Shown: one piece after another, positions 46,315-57,776 of the stretch
Numbering within the stretch: the first letter of the stretch is position 1
How the letters are laid out: each line of letters opens with the position of its first letter
Source: Campanula takesimana
Taxonomy: Eukaryota > Streptophyta > Magnoliopsida > Asterales > Campanulaceae
NCBI GenBank assembly: GCA_026119855.1
Contig: JAOWBW010000595.1
Coordinates: 259,948 to 323,947 of the forward strand
DNA length: 64,000 nucleotides
Direction of reading: 5' to 3'
Program-made: the position numbers and the translations under genes
Notes under the pieces: generated by a model
What the model saw: only the letters and a program-made list of their open reading frames with translations
Database searches by the model: none
What the model was told of the DNA's origin: nothing

Positions 46315-47427
46315 TGTAGACACCCCGCTTTGCCCCTCTCACCCCGATTGCATACATAGTATTTTTATTTAACTTGTTTTTGTTAATTTATGTTACTTCC
46401 GTTAAGTTCCTAACTGATTCCGTTAGTTTTGGACTAAACTGCATAATAGAGTTAACTTTTAGAGTCATTCTGTCATTCTGTTATTTTCACCCGCGGGCGC
46501 CTCCCGTAATGGTAATGGGGCGCGCACGCGTTTGGTCCAATAGGCTGGACTCGCGCGCTTCCCACTTTGACTGTTACGGATTGCAGCCTTTTCCCTCCAT
46601 TTTTAGAATCAAAAACATCTTTTTATCACATGTCTTAATCTAGCATTAACCCCTTTTTATTTTGTAACCTCCCAATCCCATATTCTTAGCTTTTTCCCAA
46701 AAACGAAATATTTCTTTTATTTATTATTTGATTTTCTTTTATTTATTTTATTTCTCTTTATTTTTCTATTGGTTGAAAGACCACATTTTCCTCTCTTTTC
46801 TACCTATTGAAACTCCTCATTTTTACCTTAGAAAAGGACCTTGAACTTTGAATTTTCTCCCTACACAAATTTCCCCAACAAGAGTTCTAGCAACCAAACT
46901 CCTCACAATTTCTACACAAGAATTTCTCTACAACAACTTCAAGTCAAAGTTTGAAGTCCTCTTTCTAAAGGTACACTTCTTCTTCTTCTATTTTATTCAT
47001 GTCTTTTTAGATGTATGCAATTCCCACCAAATGGGACATGACCAAATGACCACTTTATTACATTAAAGTTGGTCAAGGTCATCTCCCTACATTTCAATCT
47101 CTACTTTAATTTCCTATCCATTTCTTAATGTAATTGTTTAGTATAATTGTTACATGTAATCTTTAGCATAAATTAATAAAAAAAACAATTCTCTTTTATT
47201 TCTCTTTTATTTTCCCCTTTCTTTTCACTTTAATTGTTAGCACTTTTTATTGAAGGACATTTAACATTAGAACACCAAAAGTAGCAAGACCCGCGTAAGC
47301 GGGGCGGAGTGGGTGTTTAAGTACTTCCCACTCCGTCACCTAACCCCCGAACCCTTCACTCTGTCACCTAACCCCCGAACCCTTCTCTCCCGCTCTAGCC
47401 AAGCCGTTGTTTCCCGGGGTATCTACA
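46315..47427 (+). repeat. A2 3' LTR, with a terminal deletion
   Basis: It is about 105 bp shorter than the 5' LTR. Near 47337-47395 a phrase of about 28 bp containing cacctaacccccgaaccctt is duplicated, and the stretch that follows it in the 5' LTR (about 16215-16330) is missing. The end GGTATCTACA is normal. CpG-rich words lie at 46491-46561. Confidence 0.9.
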
Positions 47428-47600
47428 GCGGGATCTGTTTGCTGATGTGGGATCCGTTTACTGAAGCGGGATCCGTTTGCTGGGAGCGGGATCCGTTTGC
47501 TGAAGTGGGATCCGTTTGTTGATACGGGATCCGTTTGCTGAAGCGGGATTCGTTTACTGATACGGGATCCGTTTGCTGATACGGGATCCATTTGCGGATG
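47428..47600 (-). repeat. Tandem array of A3, right part
   Basis: About nine units continue the array of 14853-15145 after the A2 insertion. The first five bases are the target duplication gcggg. Confidence 0.88.
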
Positions 47601-48980
47601 GCGGGAACCGAGGCTCTGTTTGCCTATATGTGATATTGTTGTGTTTCTTGATGGAAAGGTGGTGATTTTGCGGCTCACCATAGACCGAGTTGTTGTCATT
47701 GAACTGTAATTGTTTGACTCTGTGGGATGCAGGCGTAGTTGACGGCGGATCACTTTCTGCTGGGGATGAAGTGCCTTGAGTTGTAGATGATGTTGACCTT
47801 GTTGTGGTACCTGTTAAGTGTGTGCTTTGCAGGTATATGTGCTTGTGACATGTATAAGATGTGAAATGGCAGTTATGAGAGAAATTATGCTTGTGGTGTG
47901 ATGTGATTTAAAGGCAGTTTTGTATGAGAGAGAATTTTTGTAAGAATGGAGAAAGTGATTTAGTGTGCGGTGTGATTTGAGGAAAGCCTCAGATGTATTC
48001 ATACCTTCACTTACCATTGTCGTTGGATGGATTAGTGTTGTGGTGGTGGATGCCTTGATGCTTTTGATGAAGAATGTCCATGCTTTGGATGGAGAATGAT
48101 GATGTTGGTGATGATGAATTGTTTTTGCCTCTGATGGAGTGTCGGTGAGATGGTATTCTGGGTGATGGGTTGGTCGTGCCAAAAGGCTACCTACATATCC
48201 CTTTAAGAGAATCAGACCAGCGTAGTTCAAGGATGATGGAGAATGCTGGGGGAGAATGCTAGGAGCAAAGCAAAAAAGGAAACACATAATTTTGCGCAAG
48301 AAAAGAAAAAAGAAAATAATTTTTTTTAGAAAGAAAAGAATATGCACCCACGTGAGAAAAAGATTTTTTTTTTTTTTTTTTTTTTAGTTCGTGGGTGAAC
48401 CATTTTAACCATTGTGTGTTTGTAAAGCCAATCCAAGATCAAGTCATGTTCAATCGAAGTCCGGATTGCCTTTCTTGAATTCTGTCGCCGCGGTGTCCAA
48501 CGAAAATTGATGTCTAGCCCCAAGAGATTTGTCGTTTATGGGGCTTCAAAAGGACTATTGATGCCGAGATGCCAAGGGGTTGCTGATTGTAAAGCACCTC
48601 GAATGCTGAACTTTGAGTGGCTTATGAAGCCCCAAGATGAATCAACTCTTAGCCCATTCAAATAAACTGTCTTTTGTTGTCGACGTAGGCAAGCCCCAAG
48701 AGAAGATCATTGATGCCAAGCTTTGAGAGATTGCTAAGCCCCAAATGTCATGGGATTATCAAGTTTGTAGATGGCGGGATGTGGAGACCTTCCGGTGTGA
48801 AGCCTCAAAATTTCTTGGAATCGGCTTAGCATTATGTTGGGAGCGGATGGCGCTATTGGGAAGAACTCTTGAAGGCAATCTCCTTCTTTCTCTTGCTTGG
48901 AGATGGATGGCCATATTTTGTGGTTGATACCCAAATTGCGGAAGGTCCATGTTGAAAATGTAGTACGGTCTTCGGGACAC
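47601..48980 (-). other. A3 3' non-coding region, distal part
   Basis: It matches 44400-45770 of A2 in reverse. It has an A/T run near 48364-48385 and GGGGCT motifs on the minus strand. A minus-strand frame at 47814-48347 of 177 codons has no recognisable feature. It is cut at 48985 by element B and continues at 60830. Confidence 0.7.
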
Positions 48981-48985
48981 GTCTC
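48981..48985. repeat. Target-site duplication of element B, left (gtctc)
   Basis: It is repeated at 60825-60829. A1 has the uninterrupted site at 575-579. Confidence 0.95.
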
Positions 48986-50515
48986 TGAAAGGATCCCGCC
49001 CCCGCGCGTAAAACGCGACGTGTCATGGGGGCGAAAGGCCAAACGCGGTTAACATGCCAAAAAATAACGGAGTCGCCACTTTTGTTAATTATTTAACCCA
49101 ACAAAAGAAAAGGTTAGAGATTCTATTAGTTCGGAGATCAGGTTACGCCTTGGGAAGAGTTTCACGTCACCCAAGTCGCCTCGGATAGGACCGAGTGACC
49201 CTAATGTTAGTTAATGAAAGTGCATATGTGTGTGTGTGTTTTCAAAATGGGAGAAACTGACTGTTTTTGCAAAACCAGTTAATTATTTAACAGAAAAGGT
49301 TTATTTTGCAAACTTTCTGGTCAGAAAAGGAAGAAACTAGAAAATGCCCTCCCCAGCCAAAGTAGCCGTACGGATGGGGAGGGCTCTCCAGGACATTTTT
49401 ACAGTTAATTAGAAAACAGTCCAGTTTCAGTCAAAACAGAGTATCTTTGCTGAAACTGGACTGGAATGTTTATTTCCTGTTTATGATTAACAACAAAACT
49501 TTGAAAAGTTCATTCCTATGCATTTTGATCATCAAAGGAACCCCAAAAACAAAGATTTGGGTGTGATCAAAGGCAATCATTGGAGAGATTTATGAAAAGT
49601 TGATGAACATGGCATTTAAACCAAAATGACCATTTTGGTGGATAAAGATTGAAACTTTACCACCAAAGTGGACTTATTATACAAGATTAAACCTTTAGGG
49701 ACAAAAATGTAACATAAAGATCAAGCCTTTATGTCCCATACTTGGTGATTTATGGCTAGATCATGGTTGAGATGATAAAGATTGAAACTTTATCCCCCAA
49801 TCATGACTCTTATGGCCAAACAAGAATAACATCAACATGAAATTTAACAAATCATGATCATCCTAGGTTTTATCCCTAAATCACACACTAGGTGTGAAGG
49901 GAACCTTGGATCACCTCATGATTTGGATCATATACATATATAATCATAATATATATATCTTGGAAGGCCAAGACTTGTATAATATACATATATATAGTGC
50001 TTGAAAATGGACAAGACTTGCAAGAAATGTAAAGTGCTTGAAATGGACAAGACTTTGCAAGAACAAGAAGAAATAATACAAGATAAACAAGTAATATGGA
50101 AAAAGATAAAAGAGAGTTTAAGATGAAGAAGAAGATGGGGAGAAGGAGGCTTCACCTATGATGGTTATGCCTATCTTCCTCTCTTTTCACTCAAATATGT
50201 GTATCACTCACTTTCTGCTCTCAAACTGGTAGAGTAACAGCTCTCAAAACGTTCTTCTCCCCCCTGAAATGATTAGCATGGGGTTCAATTTATAGAGGCT
50301 GAGGGTGCCCAACATAGCCGTACGGCTAGGGACCTCATGTGCCCAAATCATCCGTACGACTCGACTTGGCGAGCTTCTGGATTTTTCTAAGTTTAATTCC
50401 AGTTCAGTCCTGGAATATCAGGTTTATCCTAGTGAGGTCCTGGCCCATTGGTTTATCCCTAAATGGTACCAAGAATTCTTCTAAAGTAGGTCGATTTCAG
50501 ATTGGGGTACTTACA
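48986..50515 (-). repeat. Element B 3' LTR
   Basis: It starts TGAAAGGATCC where the other LTR has TGTAAGGATCC, and ends GGTACTTACA. Words of the form AGCCGTACGG lie at 49364, 50315 (the perfect palindrome AGCCGTACGGCT) and, shortened, 50351. A possible minus-strand TATA (tttata at 50289-50294) is about 20 bp downstream of the palindrome. Confidence 0.93.
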
Positions 50516-50526
50516 GAGCCCCTCGG
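50516..50526 (-). promoter_or_regulatory. Element B polypurine tract
   Basis: The minus strand reads CCGAGGGGCTC before the 3' LTR, identical to family A. Confidence 0.82.
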
Positions 50527-50567
50527 CAACGTCGATTTTGAAGAAAGCAGGGTTGTCGATAAAATAA

Positions 50568-51064
50568 GCATCCCAATCTAATGGGAGGACGGCTTAACCG
50601 ATTTGGGTGAGAGATTCTAAGGCTACTCAAACCTATAAGCATCCCATTTTGATGGGAGAACGGCATAGCCAATTTGGGTGAGAGATTCTAAGGCTACTCA
50701 AACCTATGAGCATCCCATTTTGATGGGAGGACGGCATAGCCGATTTGGGTGAGAGATTCTAAGGCTACTCAAACCTATGAGCATCCCATTTTGATGGGAG
50801 GACGGCTTAGCCGATTTGGGTGAGAGATTCTAAGGCGACTCAAACCTATAAGCATCCCATTTTGATGGGAGGACGGCATAGCCGATTTGTATGAGAGATT
50901 CTAAGGCTACTCAAACCTATAAGCATCCCATTTTGATGGGAGGACGACTTAGCCGATATGAGTGAGAGATTCTAAGGCTACTCAAACCTATAAGCATCCC
51001 ATTTTGATGGGAGGACGACTTAGCCGATTTGGGTGAGAGATTCTAAGGATACTCAAACCTATGG
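50568..51064 (-). repeat. Tandem array of seven 71-bp units
   Basis: Unit starts (gcatccca) lie at 50568, 50639, 50710, 50781, 50852, 50923 and 50994, exactly 71 bp apart. Each unit holds the short inverted repeat catcccattttgatggga. The units are highly similar, so the array expanded recently or is being homogenised. Confidence 0.95.
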
Positions 51065-51109
51065 GCCTTAGGTGGATATTCATTCATCCCTTCCTAAACA
51101 GGCATGGCT

Positions 51110-51345
51110 CAAAGGCCGGACTTGGTCAACTTGGTTCTATTCGGAAAGGGTTGACCAAGGGGGTTGGCATGGCTCAGAGGCTCAAATAATGGGCATGGTT
51201 CAGAGGCTAGATTCGATCGACTTGGCTCTATCGGAGAGGGTCGACTCAAGGAATAGGTATGGCTCAGAGGCTCGAGTAATGGGCATGGCTCAGAGGCTGG
51301 GCTTGATCGACTAGGCTCTATTTGGAGAGGATCGACTCGAGGGTA
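51110..51345 (-). repeat. Imperfect array of about 95-bp units
   Basis: Two to three units containing ggcatggctcagaggct and ggctctat...gagagg.tcgact are present, with many differences. Confidence 0.75.
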
Positions 51346-51404
51346 ACTGGTCTTATGTCCGACTAAGGACTACCGGGACACATGGTCAATTTGGTCAACT
51401 TAAC

Positions 51405-51705
51405 TCATGGCGGAGGGTCGACTACACAAACCGGTTAATTGGTCAACTTATCTCATGGCGGAGGGTCGACTACACAAACTGGTCAACTTATCTCATGATG
51501 GAGGGTCGACTACACAAACTGGTCAATTGGTCAACTTATCTCATGACGGAGGGTCGACTACACAAACTGGTCAATTGGTCAACTTATCTCATGACGGAGG
51601 GTCGACTACACAAACTGGTAAATTGGTCAACTTATCTCATGACGGAGGGTCGACTACACAAACTGGTCAACTTATCTCATGGCGGAGGGTCGACTACACA
51701 AACTG
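51405..51705 (-). repeat. Tandem array of 48-bp and 40-bp units
   Basis: The motif gagggtcgac recurs at 51413, 51461, 51501, 51549, 51597, 51645 and 51685, with spacings 48, 40, 48, 48, 48 and 40. The 40-bp units lack an eight-base ggtcaatt. Confidence 0.93.
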
Positions 51706-51940
51706 GTCTCACATCATTACAGACTGTCGAGACACATTGATAGGTTTTCTCTAACCTGCCACTCTCGGGGACAAAGGTTTTCTTAACCTAATCATGACTA
51801 TACTGGTCTTACGTCCTACCAAGGACTGCTGATGCGATAACATCTTAACTTTCATCCTGGACTTACGAGGTATGGTTGGGACTTTCACGATTTCACTTTC
51901 TACCCTGGACTTACGAAGTACGGCTGGGTCAATAAAATCC

Positions 51941-52490
51941 AATGGTCTTACGTCACGCCGGATGGCCAAGGACGAATCTCACGGAGCCTAATGGACTTAT
52001 GTCATTCCGGACTTCCAAAGGACGAATCTCGCCGATCCTAATGGTCTTACGTCATGCCGGGCGGCCAAATGACAAATCTCACGGATCCTAATGGACTTAT
52101 GTCATTCCGGACTGCTAAAGGACGAATCTCGCAGATCCTAATGGTCTTACGTCACGCCGGACGGCCAAAGGACGAATCTCACAAAACCTAATGGTCTTAC
52201 GTCACACCGGACGGCCAAAGGACACAATCTCACAAAACCTAATGGTCTTACATCTCGTCGGACGGCCAAAGGACATAATCTCACAAAACCTAATGGTCTT
52301 ACGTCACGCCGGACGGCTAAAGGACAAGTCTAATGAAACCTAATGGTCTTACGTCACGCCGGACGGCCAAAGGGCAAGTCTAACGAAGCCTAATGGTCTT
52401 ACGTCATACCGGACAGCCAAGGGCGAGTTTCACGAAATCTAATGGTCTTACGTCACGCCGGACGGCCAAGGGCGAAGGCTTGAAGCTATA
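51941..52490 (-). repeat. Tandem array of eleven 49-51 bp units
   Basis: The motif aatggtctta or aatggactta recurs from 51941 to 52441 at 49-51 bp spacing. Units carry cgtcacgccggacggcc, which is CpG-rich. Confidence 0.93.
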
Positions 52491-52844
52491 ATAACTATTC
52501 CGAGTCAAGGTTTGACTTGGGTCAAATCAACTCTACGGGATGACTGACACTCTTTCTTGACAACGGGGGAGAGCCTAGGGGCGACCTTCGAGACTCATTG
52601 TGGACGAAAAGGTCCAAGATTTTGGAAAATCATTCAAAAGCATTTTGCTTGAAACATCATTTTTGACAAATGACACCAAATGGGCAAATTTTGGAAATGC
52701 TTATTCCTAAAGGCAAATCTTTTAACAAAGAATTTTAGTCAAATTTTTTATTTTAACTTAACCGTGAGGTTTGTTATGCATAAGGCCCTTTGGATTTTGT
52801 CCATCCGTTGAGAAGTTACTAATGGTAGGGAATCTGCTCGTCAC
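52491..52844 (-). other. Element B spacer
   Basis: I see no gene or repeat here. Confidence 0.5.
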
Positions 52845-53045
52845 TATTGTGGTGATAGCCCCAATGTCATCCTGACCGTTGATGTGGAGGTAGCCCCAAT
52901 GTCCTCGTTGTCGTGGAGGTAGCCCCATTGTCGTCGTTGTCGTCGATGTCGGGGTAACCCCCTGTCCTTATTGTCGTTGATGTGGAGGTAGCCCCAACGT
53001 TGTCTTTCGACTTTTGATGTTGATGTGGACCCGTTATCGTCTTTC
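52845..53045 (-). repeat. Imperfect repeat with GGGGCT purine motifs
   Basis: About five units of 40-50 bp contain gatgtggaggtagcccca. On the transcript strand each gives a TGGGGCTACC-type motif resembling the core of the polypurine tract. Confidence 0.7.
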
Positions 53046-53100
53046 GGCTTTTGAGGTGAGGTTAAGAACCCATCCCTTTTCATGACACACCCTTTCTTTT

Positions 53101-53206
53101 GCCTAGGCCGCCCTTTCGGGTTTTCAACCTAGCGGGCATCTCTTTTGCGTTCTTTATGGCATACCCTATTTTTTGCCTAGGCCGCCCTTACGGGTTTTCA
53201 ACCTAG
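53101..53206 (-). other. Duplicated RNA stem-loop HP2 in element B
   Basis: Two copies lie about 75 bp apart. In the first, arms CTAGG (53103-53107) and CCTAG (53128-53132) enclose CCC and GGG around a loop that reads GAAA on the transcript strand. In the second, arms at 53177-53181 and 53202-53206 enclose a loop reading GTAA. Both loops fit GNRA. Family A has CTAGA and TCTAG arms. Confidence 0.5.
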
Positions 53207-54697
53207 CGGGCTACTTTTTTGGTGCCTTTTTTTTTATGAGTGATCCAGCCGACTCGATAGAACGAGGGACTTTAAAGTATTTTTCTTGGAGGAAACATGC
53301 AAGGGCATTTTATTTGGGAGAGAGTCCCTTTATGCTGGTGAGCTCTTTGAGCAATATATCATGAAATGGGAGGAAGCCCTTGCTTGACAGAATACAAGTA
53401 TTTAGCTCTTTCCTAAGATGGAGAAAAGATGACTTGTGGAGACATTTGAAATTTGCCTTAGTTAATATCAACAAATGATTGCTTGAATGGACCATGTTTG
53501 TCATTAAGTCAGGATTATAGCAAGCAATTAGCCTTAACACGTATAAATGTTGTGATCAATTAAGCTTAAGATTCGATCAATGGCAAGGTCGGGAGGAGAA
53601 TTGGTTTAGAAGGTGGAATTGGTCATTGTCTGGGAAATTGGTCATTGAAGGGACCAAGGGACGAGAACTTGGTCATTTTGAGAAGACCACGGTTTGATGG
53701 TTTTGTTTCATGCTGTGACCGGACCCGAAGGTTGCCTACGTTCCCCTCAGTTTGAGGAGCTCAGGTCGCCGTAGTTTGACCATGGATCGTCTTTTGTTGA
53801 AGTCGGTGTCCTTTTGAAGGATGTTGTTGCTTTGCTGATGTAGATCGCTTCGCTTTGCGGTGAACTCCTCGGGATATTCTTTGAGGTGGACTTTTGCAGT
53901 GAACTTGGTGAGCTTTTGAGGCAGACTTCCTCTTCGCATGTATTCATTTCCTTTCCTTCTTTCCATTGTTCATTTCTTTTCTCTCTTATCATCTTTTTTT
54001 TTTTTTTTTTTTTGAGAGAGAGGGAGAGGAGAAACATTAGCCCCAACTTGCTATCTTGGACATTGGCTCATCTGTAGCCCCTTGGTGGAATGTCCGTTAC
54101 TTCTCACTTTGACTTTGAAGATCCGGGAAGTCCTTTGCTTGGTCGCGCACGCGCGATCACGGTTGAATCTTGGTGGTTGAACAACAACATCCTTGCCTTT
54201 TCATTGTCTCGGGATGTTTTTGTATCGAAAAGGTGTATCGGGTTGTGTATAGAGGAAGGCTTGCCATTAATGGTTTCTTCATGCCAATTGATCACAACAT
54301 TTATTCACATTAAGATTAATTGTTTGCATTTAGCATTTTTCATTTGTGTTAGGTCCATTCATCCTTAATGAGTCGTCATTGACTAGTATGCTTAGAAATC
54401 AATTCATCATTTTAGGGACGTAGCAATCAATTGATAATAACAAGCAGGGCAATTTCAAGAGTAAATGTATATTGCAAATAATGTCTCAAGTCTAGAGAGA
54501 AGAGAAGGAAAATGACTCTTTTATTTAGATAAACTTTATACATACATGTCCAAGTATGGACCTTTGTAAAAATAAAAAGACATAGTCTGGGATGGACTTT
54601 GGTGAAAGTCTAGATCCTACGAGGCTGGAAGACTCTATATATTTTTTATTTTTTTTAGGGATGGGTTCCCATGAGGCATGATGATCCGTTTTCTTCC
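53207..54697 (-). other. Element B 3' non-coding region
   Basis: It holds stem-loop HP3 at 53736-53774, a long T run near 53995-54013 and GGGGCT motifs near 54037 and 54076 (minus strand). Short open frames here look like chance. Confidence 0.5.
53736..53774 (-). other. Candidate two-part stem-loop HP3 in element B
   Basis: Outer arms CTACG (53736-53740) and CGTAG (53770-53774) enclose CCTC (53745-53748) and GAGG (53754-53757). The flanking phrase gaccggacccgaaggttgcc is shared with A1 at 10895-10914. Confidence 0.45.
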
Positions 54698-55050
54698 TTA
54701 ATTGTTGGAGGGGTTGTCGGCGGCATAGTCCATGTCTTCCACGTGGAACTCGGGTTCCATGTCATCGGGAAAGATGTCGTGAGGTCTCCACTTGGCTTGG
54801 CGTTGTAATTGCCGGATTCGTCTACTCATGAGTTGGGGATTTTCTTTGGCCATCTCCTTTTGGTGATTTCCTTCTGAGGCGCGCAACCTTTGTGCATGAC
54901 ACTCGACGAGGGTACAGACCTCCATTTGATATAGCCTCCTTTAGGCTTCCGAATCACGGGCTTCTCCTTGTTGTTCATGTGGACGGTTGTCTCGGACGCC
55001 AATTCAGATGTGGGCTCCTTGGTCAATGTTTCCAATTTACAAGGCCGCAA
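54698..55050 (-). other. Possible degraded coding remnant in element B
   Basis: Two overlapping short frames (75 and 74 codons) encode charged sequence with no recognisable motif. Their place after gag might make them remnants of a gag C-terminus, but nothing in the sequence proves that. Confidence 0.2.
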
Positions 55051-55768
55051 AGGACTTTAGCATATTAAACCTCAAGGTGAAATTATAACCATGATTTGGG
55101 AAGAATGCTTCATTAGCGGATTAGCCTTTTAGGAAAAACTTGATCTTTTATTTTAAGAAAACTCTTTTTTTTTTTTTTTTTTTTAAGACACACTTTTGTT
55201 TTGAGTGAAAGACTCACACACATTTTATGCAAACTTTTGACAAAGCAATAATAATAATAATCTTATTAAGAAAACTGACAATGGATTCAAAATGGTCACC
55301 ACATGGAATCAACCGGGGAGTCAAGACTCCAACTAAACCTAACAGACACCTTTTCTTTTCTTAAGGGCTTATCACACATCCTAGGAATGTACTTTGACTC
55401 TTCCTAAGGGGAGGTTGATGGAAGGGGTTTTGAAACTTCATCCTCTGTTATGGCAACCACGGCACCATTCATTTCCTAACCCGGGCATTTAGCCCTTCAG
55501 ACATTTTCTGTGCCACTGATCCTTTCCAAACACCTTCCGCCATTTCGGCTTTACTGATTTTAGGAACCACCACCTTGGACACTGATTTTGTCAACTATTC
55601 CAAACCAGGCTCTCCCGTTTCGGGATTTACAACTTCATCAATCAGGGACTCATTTTCCTTGGGGCGGACATCACTCCATTTATCGACCATCGGGGAAGTC
55701 ACAAATTCGAGCATTTTGACGCTTGGGTCATTGGCTGTGTCAGAGGCGTGGGGGCGTCCAAGCTTTCC
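55051..55768 (-). other. Element B region downstream of gag
   Basis: The gag frame continues degraded to about 55600. A T run lies at 55168-55184. Otherwise I see nothing. Confidence 0.4.
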
Positions 55769-56974
55769 CTACTCGATTAGCTTCGAGATGATGTGTTTTA
55801 TGGCGGTGCAATCATTGGTATCATGGCCATGGTAGTTGTGAAAGGCACACCTTTTGGTCTTGTCACGACGTTTTTCAAGATTCTTTGGCCGGAAATCTTC
55901 GAGGGGCCACATGAGGCCTTGTTTGACCAATCCTTCAAACACTTTGCTTATGGGCATTCCGAAATACTCAAACTTTGTGAAATGGAGCTTGGCTCGGCCT
56001 TTGGCTTTTCTTTCATCGTTGACCAGAGCGTGGTGGGGATGAGAATCACCGCTACTCAATGCAAAGGGGTGCTCATCGAGTGTCCTTTCAAACTCAGACT
56101 ACATTTTCTTTCTCTTTCCTAACAACGTACCCGACTGAGGTGTAACATGAGGATTCTGTGGAAGTGCATGGGTGTAGGCATACCCATAACCTTGGTTGCT
56201 TGCAGGAATATACATTGGAGGCATGCAATGAGCTTGTGGTCCAAGAGGTCTCCGATTGTAGAAATGATACGGGTCACCATGGAATCTTATCGGGAAATCC
56301 CGTGGAAGTCGGTTAGTGATGCATGGTTGGGTATCCATATATGGTCTAAACAGTGACTGAGCTCCGGTGACTTGGTTGATGGCATTAAACCGAAGGGTAT
56401 GGTATTGTGAGTATGATGCTCGGGGCGTAACCGGTGTGAACAGTGGTTTGTGGACCTTTTGAGTGGATTGTGTTTGGGGTTTTATAGGAAGTGTCTCATG
56501 GGAGGTGTTGGATTTGGGATGAGGCGGAGTGAGGAAGATTTGAGTGAGAGGCTCGTTGTGGATGACGGCGTGTTGGGGCGAAGAAATGGAGGCCTCGGTA
56601 TTTTGGTGAGATGGAGGGGGCAATCTTCGGTTACAATCAGGAGGTCGGGTAGCTTCCACCCTTTCATTGTTGTTGGTCACTTTGGTGAAGGGCCCATCAG
56701 TTGTGACATCTCTTTGTCTCATAGACTCATTGAATGGGTTCTGTGTTTCCTTGTGGTTCTTTGTGATGACTTCCTCCGTAGCCCCGGAGGTTTCTAGAGT
56801 TTGGAGCGGCTCTCCTTTCGTCAGGCTATCTGGGTTGTCTGCAACGTCGTTTCCCAAACTACCATCCATCAAAGCGGTCTTTCTGAGGTACCGGATTGGA
56901 GAAGTTCTAGTGACAGGGGAACTTTCTAACTCCACACGCACTAGGCGGCGACATGATGCTCTCTTCCACTTCAT
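55769..56974 (-). pseudogene. gag: Element B gag, interrupted by stops
   Basis: This is one frame with an in-frame TAG at about 56099-56101 and another stop at 55769-55771, after which the same frame stays open for roughly 60 further codons with similar composition. The first part is Pro-, Thr- and Ser-rich with many Tyr and His residues near its end. The second has a KLHFTKFEYFGMPISKVFEGL segment and the knuckle CAFHNYHGHDTNDC (Cx2Hx4Hx4C), then IKHIISKLIE. The knuckle and the helix after it match the gag style of family A and Tat/Ogre elements. It cannot give a full protein. Confidence 0.65.
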
Positions 56975-57219
56975 CTGAGCTATGGGGAAGACAGAAGGTA
57001 GCTTTAGGCTCGGGTAAACACTGGGTGAATGCTCATGCTACTGATGGGGAATGACCGCTAGGCTTAGACCTACGGGGTAAAAAAAGGTGGACAGGATCAA
57101 ATGGGATCTTAAATCTATCTGAGATTCAAACGGGGGTCTACTTATAAGGTTGTAACAGACTTCTTGGATGGAAAAAGGGGATCCATTCAAAGACTTGACT
57201 TCCTAGGGGACTATTCCTA

Positions 57220-57690
57220 GGGGTTTAGCGGGGACCTAGGGGACAACGCCTAAGGTCTTAATGGGAATCTTAGCGGGGACCTAGGGGACAACGCCTAAGG
57301 TCTTGACATGAATCTTAACGGGGACCTAGGGGACAACGCCTAAGGTCTTGAGGGGAATCTTAACGGGGTCTCGAAGGACAACGGGGATCCGTCCAAAGAC
57401 TCAACTAAATCACATAACGGAGGTCTTGGAGGACAACGGGGGTCCGTCCAAAGACTTAACGAAATCCCATAACGGAAGTCTTGGTGGACAACGGGGGTTT
57501 GTCCAAAGACATAACGAAATCACATAACGGAGGTCTTGGAGGACAACGGGGGTCCGTCCAAAGACTTAACGAAATCACATAACGGAGGTCTAGAGGACAA
57601 CGGGGATCCGTCCAAAGACTAAATGAAATCACATAACGGAGGTCTTGGAGGACAACGGGGGTCCGTCCAAAGGCTTAACAAAGTGACATT
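57220..57690 (-). repeat. Two adjacent arrays, 45-bp and 55-bp units, within the 5' part of element B
   Basis: A 45-bp unit (ggggacctaggggacaacg) repeats at 57228, 57273, 57318 and 57363. A 55-bp unit (aacggaggtcttggagg, then gtccgtccaaag) starts at 57416, 57471, 57526, 57581 and 57635. The arrays lie between the apparent gag start and the rest of gag, not in the 3' region. Confidence 0.92.
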
Positions 57691-57776
57691 TATTAACGCA
57701 AGAATGTGTCAAAGACAAGAAACAAAGAACGGAGCAAGCTCATGCCACGTGCAATTATTTATTCATTCAACTTTAC

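Larger units (their letters stand above)
15146..47427 (+). mobile_element. Family A copy A2: complete gag-only element containing nested insertions
   Basis: With the nested Sirevirus removed it is about 8.5 kb: LTR, tRNA-Arg PBS, leader, short gag, long 3' non-coding half, tandem array, polypurine tract and LTR. It is in the opposite orientation to its host A3. Its gag is split at 17846/41597 by the Sirevirus. Confidence 0.92.

Noticed and set aside
45451..46359. Open frames of 302 and 180 codons rich in Ser, Asn, Gln and Ile
   Set aside because: They are translations of the 18-19 bp array in different phases; the frame exists because the unit lacks stops.
51407..51754. Repeated open frame of 115 codons (LHKLVNWSTYL type)
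   Set aside because: It is a translation of the 48/40-bp array and has no independent support.
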